A DNA stretch of 12,719 nucleotides from Phoronis ovalis (Eukaryota > Phoronida > Phoronidae). Shown here piece by piece: positions 11,701 through 12,719 of the stretch; position 1 is the first letter of the stretch; the number at the start of each line of letters is the position of its first letter. The DNA lies in contig JAOXYB010042904.1 of NCBI GenBank assembly GCA_028565635.1, positions 1 through 12,719 of the forward strand. The letters are read 5' to 3'. Below the pieces are notes generated by a model that saw nothing but the letters and a program-made list of their open reading frames with translations, did not search any database and was not told the DNA's origin. The position numbers were made by a program, and so were the translations under genes.

Positions 11701-11741
11701 TTTCTTAAGATTTCTTCCTCATAGGGTAGATCATCTTCTTC
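2683..11741 (-). CDS. XAB2: Pre-mRNA splicing factor SYF1 / XAB2, 21 exons, N-terminal exon missing
   Basis: Twenty-one exons with GT..AG introns join without a frame break into 2505 nt, 834 residues plus TAG. Family knowledge: SYF1 (yeast), XAB2 (human), fandango (Drosophila) is a nuclear HAT-repeat superhelix in the Prp19-associated and intron-binding complexes, contacting CRNKL1/Clf1, ISY1 and Aquarius; human XAB2 also binds XPA in transcription-coupled repair. Visible here: the N-terminal LPYEEEI signature, then repeated HAT units (W..Y, then ..R..(Y/F)(E/D)RA) from about residue 15 to 715, for example KCWLRYIEH and [10 protein letters not shown], then a charged tail ending [16 protein letters not shown]. 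Human XAB2 is 855 residues; only about 10-20 N-terminal residues are lacking. The first visible exon is phase 0 and its acceptor is preceded by a stop, so the start codon lies in another exon at or beyond the right end. Promoter not identified. Confidence 0.97.
2973..3079 (-). CDS. XAB2: SYF1 exon, residues 776-811, acidic tail
   Basis: It completes the Arg of ILFVR, then reads ...[14 protein letters not shown] and an acidic run ([12 protein letters not shown]). NPEEI aligns with human NPEEIQL. The sequence is variable but the character is conserved. Confidence 0.93.
3358..3524 (-). CDS. XAB2: SYF1 exon, residues 721-775, low-complexity linker
   Basis: It starts [12 protein letters not shown] and continues through an Ala/Ser/Gly-rich linker and a charged helix ([14 protein letters not shown]) to KGILFV, the conserved ILFVR motif that follows the HAT array. 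Confidence 0.93.
3761..3877 (-). CDS. XAB2: SYF1 exon, residues 682-720
   Basis: It encodes [20 protein letters not shown], then [15 protein letters not shown], the last HAT unit and its capping helix. Thirty-nine whole codons; the donor is gtaagt. Confidence 0.96.
4023..4122 (-). CDS. XAB2: SYF1 exon, residues 648-681
   Basis: It encodes [19 protein letters not shown], then [12 protein letters not shown]. The exon end is set after AGG (CDPR) because the family protein requires Arg there and the following gtaggt is the better donor. Confidence 0.95.
4123..4533 (-). other. SYF1 intron, 411 bases
   Basis: The only structure I notice is a GAT/AAT-rich low-complexity patch at about 4441-4482 (gatgacaatgataa and cgatgatgataa). 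No exon-like match. Confidence 0.75.
4534..4637 (-). CDS. XAB2: SYF1 exon, residues 614-647
   Basis: It encodes [20 protein letters not shown], then [11 protein letters not shown], matching human [18 protein letters not shown]. It ends with two bases of a split Arg codon at gtaagg. Confidence 0.96.
4638..5135 (-). other. SYF1 intron, 498 bases, with exon-complementary segment
   Basis: AT-rich apart from a patch at about 4864-4960 that has more GC than the intron around it (cttccggggtcccagg). That patch starts with the 17 bases complementary to the SYF1 exon at 5409-5484. Open frames here match no protein. Confidence 0.7.
4864..4880. repeat. Intronic arm of a 17-base inverted repeat
   Basis: cagtgcttagatggatg here is the exact reverse complement of 5429-5445, which lies inside an upstream SYF1 exon. 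The match ends sharply at both sides (neighbouring bases differ). Confidence 0.95.
5136..5245 (-). CDS. XAB2: SYF1 exon, residues 577-613
   Basis: It encodes [20 protein letters not shown], then VYDRATKAV and EEQYE. Its 110 nt is not a multiple of three, so skipping it would shift the frame. It lies inside the loop of the predicted long-range stem. Confidence 0.95.
5409..5484 (-). CDS. XAB2: SYF1 exon, residues 552-576
   Basis: It encodes [20 protein letters not shown], then TKFAK. Bases 5429-5445, coding for part of EQCLDGC, are perfectly complementary to intron bases further on in the transcript (see findings). Confidence 0.95.
5429..5445. repeat. Exonic arm of a 17-base inverted repeat
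   Basis: catccatctaagcactg on the + strand; in the transcript it lies within the EQCLDGC codons and can pair with intron bases 4880-4864, 548 bases downstream. Confidence 0.95.
5710..5796 (-). CDS. XAB2: SYF1 exon, residues 523-551
   Basis: It encodes [20 protein letters not shown], then YLTKFIERY, close to the human and fly sequence. The donor is gtgagt. Confidence 0.95.
5797..6146 (-). other. SYF1 intron, 350 bases, with tRNA-like box fragment
   Basis: It contains A-box-like and B-box-like words only two bases apart (6020-6043) beside a short palindrome, ccctat-t-ataggg (6053-6065). The rest is plain AT-rich intron. Confidence 0.7.
6020..6043 (-). repeat. Possible collapsed tRNA-like / SINE fragment
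   Basis: On the - strand TAGCACAGTAGG (6043-6032) fits the A-box pattern TRGCNNAGYNGG exactly, and AGTTCAAGTCC (6030-6020) fits the B box in 10 of 11 positions. They are far too close for a tRNA, so at most this is an internally deleted SINE head. Chance is a real alternative. Confidence 0.3.
6147..6260 (-). CDS. XAB2: SYF1 exon, residues 485-522
   Basis: It encodes [20 protein letters not shown], then [17 protein letters not shown]. Thirty-eight whole codons. Frame continues into AYEKGI of the next exon. Confidence 0.95.
6261..6690 (-). other. SYF1 intron, 430 bases
   Basis: No repeat or coding match. One small perfect hairpin, aacatct ... agatgtt with an 8-base loop, lies at 6413-6434. 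Confidence 0.75.
6691..6777 (-). CDS. XAB2: SYF1 exon, residues 456-484
   Basis: It encodes [19 protein letters not shown], then [10 protein letters not shown]. Twenty-nine whole codons between a ttgcag acceptor and a gtgaaa donor. Confidence 0.95.
6778..7211 (-). other. SYF1 intron, 434 bases
   Basis: It holds two adjacent small hairpins: cacac/gtgtg (6923-6938) and gcctgg/ccaggc with a 6-base loop (6938-6955). They share base 6938, so the two stems cannot both form fully. Otherwise featureless. Confidence 0.7.
7212..7287 (-). CDS. XAB2: SYF1 exon, residues 430-455
   Basis: A 76-nt exon encoding [20 protein letters not shown] and VDYHDS. The Pro-rich linker after the HAT helix is shared with animal orthologues. 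Confidence 0.93.
7525..7625 (-). CDS. XAB2: SYF1 exon, residues 397-429
   Basis: It encodes [19 protein letters not shown], then [12 protein letters not shown]. The last Glu codon is split over the gtaagt donor, the strongest consensus donor in this part of the gene. Confidence 0.95.
7626..7947 (-). other. SYF1 intron, 322 bases
   Basis: AT-rich with no repeat, hairpin or coding resemblance that I can see. Open frames on the + strand here have no family likeness. Confidence 0.75.
7948..8067 (-). CDS. XAB2: SYF1 exon, residues 357-396
   Basis: It encodes [13 protein letters not shown], then [18 protein letters not shown]. Forty whole codons, phase 0 at both ends, so it could be skipped without a frameshift. 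Confidence 0.95.
8312..8463 (-). CDS. XAB2: SYF1 exon, residues 306-356
   Basis: It encodes [18 protein letters not shown], then [20 protein letters not shown], the most recognisable SYF1 block. The intron before it remains open in this frame for 175 bases (see findings). Confidence 0.96.
8464..9008 (-). other. SYF1 intron, 545 bases, partly open in frame
   Basis: Its last 175 bases (8638-8464) have no stop in the frame of the following exon and look richer in GC than the surroundings. The upstream part is ordinary AT-rich intron with a T8 run near 8832. Confidence 0.7.
9009..9153 (-). CDS. XAB2: SYF1 exon, residues 258-305
   Basis: It encodes [31 protein letters not shown], then an acidic linker (TAETGPSDE) that varies between animals. 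It ends phase 1 at donor gtagaa. Confidence 0.95.
9154..9820 (-). other. SYF1 intron, 667 bases
   Basis: The longest complete intron here. It contains a perfect 8-bp hairpin at 9608-9626 and two copies of acgcatatgca (9263-9273 and 9649-9659). No mobile-element or coding match recognised. Confidence 0.75.
9608..9626. repeat. Perfect short inverted repeat
   Basis: ctgacata-cca-tatgtcag: eight paired bases around a three-base loop. Function unknown; palindromes of this size do occur by chance in AT-rich introns. Confidence 0.85.
9821..9985 (-). CDS. XAB2: SYF1 exon, residues 203-257
   Basis: It encodes [16 protein letters not shown], then [24 protein letters not shown] and GGHFEK. This block is among the most conserved of the family. 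Phase 0 at both ends. Confidence 0.96.
10183..10317 (-). CDS. XAB2: SYF1 exon, residues 158-202
   Basis: It encodes [13 protein letters not shown], then [13 protein letters not shown] and [11 protein letters not shown], matching the HAT unit before the LW.ELC segment. The donor gtttgt is the only GTTT donor in the gene. Confidence 0.95.
10318..10711 (-). other. SYF1 intron, 394 bases
   Basis: Apart from the hairpin at 10642-10666, close to the 5' splice site, I see nothing distinctive. Confidence 0.75.
10642..10666. repeat. Intronic hairpin near a SYF1 5' splice site
   Basis: cctactg-ggaa-cagtagg forms seven perfect pairs around a four-base loop, extended by aaa/ttt across one bulged t (10645). 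In the transcript it begins about 45 bases after the donor at 10711. Confidence 0.8.
10712..10909 (-). CDS. XAB2: SYF1 exon, residues 92-157
   Basis: The largest exon in the window (198 nt), starting [31 protein letters not shown] is a textbook HAT helix pair. An internal ATG at its first codon is not the gene start because the upstream exons match too. Confidence 0.96.
11107..11230 (-). CDS. XAB2: SYF1 exon, residues 50-91
   Basis: It opens with the split Ser codon of [11 protein letters not shown] and ends [24 protein letters not shown] is nearly invariant in animals. The donor gtgtgc is among the weaker ones in this gene. Confidence 0.95.
11231..11592 (-). other. SYF1 intron, 362 bases
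   Basis: AT-rich, with an A9 run near 11291. No other structure seen. Confidence 0.75.
11593..11741 (-). CDS. XAB2: SYF1 exon, residues 1-49 visible (second coding exon)
   Basis: It begins [11 protein letters not shown], the family's N-terminal signature, usually preceded by a Phe-ending stretch of 10-20 residues that is not here. The first HAT unit is KCWLRYIEH..., [12 protein letters not shown]. The acceptor is gtgtag and the donor gtaaaa. Confidence 0.95.
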
Positions 11742-12299
11742 CTACACATGAGTAAGACATAGAAAACTTTTCTAAAGATATTGTATTCAGACACTGCTGA
11801 TACCTATTACCTGTGTGCAAGTTAAACAATCCCAATACATAACAGATTTGAAACAACAGTACAGTCTCAGTCTTAGGTAGTAGATATCAAGTCCCATGAA
11901 AATGTTACATTTTATAAAACGCAAAAGCAGCTTTTCCCTTCCACCTTTTACGACAAAAATCAAACATATCAAACCATGGAATGATCAAAGATTGTTTGCA
12001 CTTCAAATTTACTAACCAGCATCAATTTCTTAACAACTTTTTATTTCTTCATATTCCTTAAACTATCTTGTCAGTTACTTTCACAAAGCTAGCTTTATCA
12101 CTACATTGACAACAAAAAATTCAAGTTGTATCTGTTACCACAATTATCGAATGGATATTATGCTACTACATATGAATGTCTGAGGTAGAAAAAACCTATA
12201 TTAACCCTACCATGCTAGTAATGTGCCAGGACTGAGGAGTATATATGACTACGTGTATTCTTGATCGATAGTTACTTTCAAGATAAACATTTACTTTAC

Positions 12300-12620
12300 A
12301 TAACTAGTTATCAGCATTGTGGTTACAACAGCTTTTATTTGGGGTTTCATTCACTAGTTTAGCCTTATGCAGAACATCATGCCAAGTCGGCCTCATACTG
12401 GAACTGAGAGTGATCACTGACAGGTTGCTATTCGTATCCCGAAGAGATAATTAAGGACTACCATTTAACATGGTCATCCGAGGTCTACCACAGTCATCAA
12501 TGTTGAGAGCCAGGTTTCTATAAGTTGACGTGCATGTACAAGACCAGACTCCAACCCGCGACCTTTTACATGTTATTTAACTCGCGTTCGTTATATTTCA
12601 CTAACATCACCATCAGACTA
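12300..12620 (-). mobile_element. Probable decayed tRNA-derived SINE, minus orientation
   Basis: On the - strand, AAAAGGTCGCGGGTTGGAGTC (up to 12547) resembles the T-arm side of a tRNA; the B-box word GGTTGGAGTCT fits the consensus in 9 of 11 positions. A degraded A-box-like GATGTTAGTG lies about 40-50 bases upstream. The sequence that follows toward 12300 would be the element body; it carries no coding frame I recognise and ends near an AAATAAAA stretch. The left boundary is a guess and no target-site duplication was found. Confidence 0.45.
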
Positions 12621-12641
12621 CTAACATTTTCGACCTGTTGA

Positions 12642-12719
12642 ACTGCGGTGGTGTAGTGGTTAGCACGTCCGCCTTTCAAGCCAAAGGTCGTGGGTTCAAA
12701 TCCCGATACTGGCATGGAA
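12642..12719 (+). mobile_element. tRNA(Glu)-like SINE head, cut by window end
   Basis: TGGTGTAGTGG (12649-12659) fits the pol III A box and GGTTCAAATCC (12693-12703) is a perfect B box. The D arm folds fully (12651-12654 with 12663-12666), and the anticodon loop at 12673-12679 reads CTTTCAA, giving a Glu-like TTC. The anticodon stem pairs only 3 of 5, the T stem 4 of 5 with a wobble, and the acceptor stem hardly at all. This is typical of a SINE 5' region or tRNA pseudogene, not of a working tRNA. Body and tail lie beyond the window. Confidence 0.7.

Larger units (their letters stand above)
11742..12719. other. 5' intron or upstream flank of SYF1
   Basis: The missing first SYF1 coding exon should be here or further right. 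I searched the - strand for an ATG followed within about 60 nt by a phase-0 Phe codon and a GT donor and found no convincing case. The part to about 12360 is AT-rich and featureless. Beyond it CpG rises and two tRNA-like SINE heads occur. Confidence 0.7.

Noticed and set aside
2683-11741. U12-type (minor) introns in SYF1
   Set aside because: All donors begin GTA, GTG or GTT without the ATATCC/GTATCC signature, and the acceptors follow ordinary pyrimidine tracts.
11811-11840. Possible SYF1 first exon, MYWDCLTCTQ before a gtaata donor (- strand)
   Set aside because: Phase fits, but it lacks the Phe-ending, family-like N-terminus, and such 10-codon stretches are frequent by chance.
12270-12300. 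Other phase-0 start-exon candidate on the - strand (MFILK before gtaact)
   Set aside because: Only five codons with no resemblance to known SYF1 N-termini.
12566-12715. Minus-strand 49-codon open frame starting MPVSGFEPTTFGLKGGRA
   Set aside because: It is the antisense of the tRNA-like SINE head; such GFEPTT-type frames are a common false gene call from B-box repeats.
12642-12719. Functional tRNA-Glu(TTC) gene
   Set aside because: Acceptor stem almost unpaired and anticodon stem only 3 of 5; the D arm and boxes alone do not make a working tRNA.
1-12719. CRISPR arrays, phage, toxin-antitoxin or other prokaryotic systems
   Set aside because: No spaced repeats, no uninterrupted bacterial-type genes and no ribosome binding sites; the introns and SINEs show a eukaryotic nuclear locus.

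Overview
This is a eukaryotic nuclear window: every coding block is split by AT-rich, GT..AG (U2-type) introns of about 145-670 bases. Two conserved genes face each other tail to tail. Protein details resemble arthropod orthologues best, for example the long SYF1 match to insect-type sequence around ILRN, ALKELPGSYK, AYKAYEKGI and LFEQCLD. A non-vertebrate animal, probably an arthropod, is therefore my inference. I cannot name the species.

Left, + strand (193-1990): the last five coding exons of a pyridoxal-phosphate aminotransferase of the kynurenine aminotransferase / cysteine-S-conjugate beta-lyase family, closest to KYAT3. They encode 232 residues plus stop and include the catalytic lysine. 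The 5' half of the gene lies left of the window.

Middle (1991-2682): the two 3' ends converge. An AATAAA on each strand lies inside a 21-base near-palindrome (2288-2308), so the two mRNAs probably overlap slightly at their 3' ends.

Right, - strand (11741 down to 2683): 21 consecutive exons of SYF1/XAB2, a HAT-repeat scaffold of the Prp19/intron-binding complex of the spliceosome. They total 2505 nt, 834 residues plus stop, in one frame with no breaks. Only the short N-terminal first coding exon is missing. The enzyme and the splicing factor have no known functional link; their convergence looks like ordinary neighbourhood.

Far right (11742-12719): 5' intron or upstream flank of SYF1. From about 12360 it becomes richer in CpG and holds two tRNA-like SINE heads pointing away from each other. 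The right one has intact RNA polymerase III A and B boxes and a Glu-like TTC anticodon loop, and is cut by the window end.

I saw no prokaryotic, phage, CRISPR or defence-type system. The most notable unexplained signals are a 17-base perfect complementarity between a SYF1 exon and a downstream intron that would loop out a frame-shifting exon, the paired poly(A) signals, the opposed SINE heads with the CpG rise, and an intron that stays open in frame with the exon after it.
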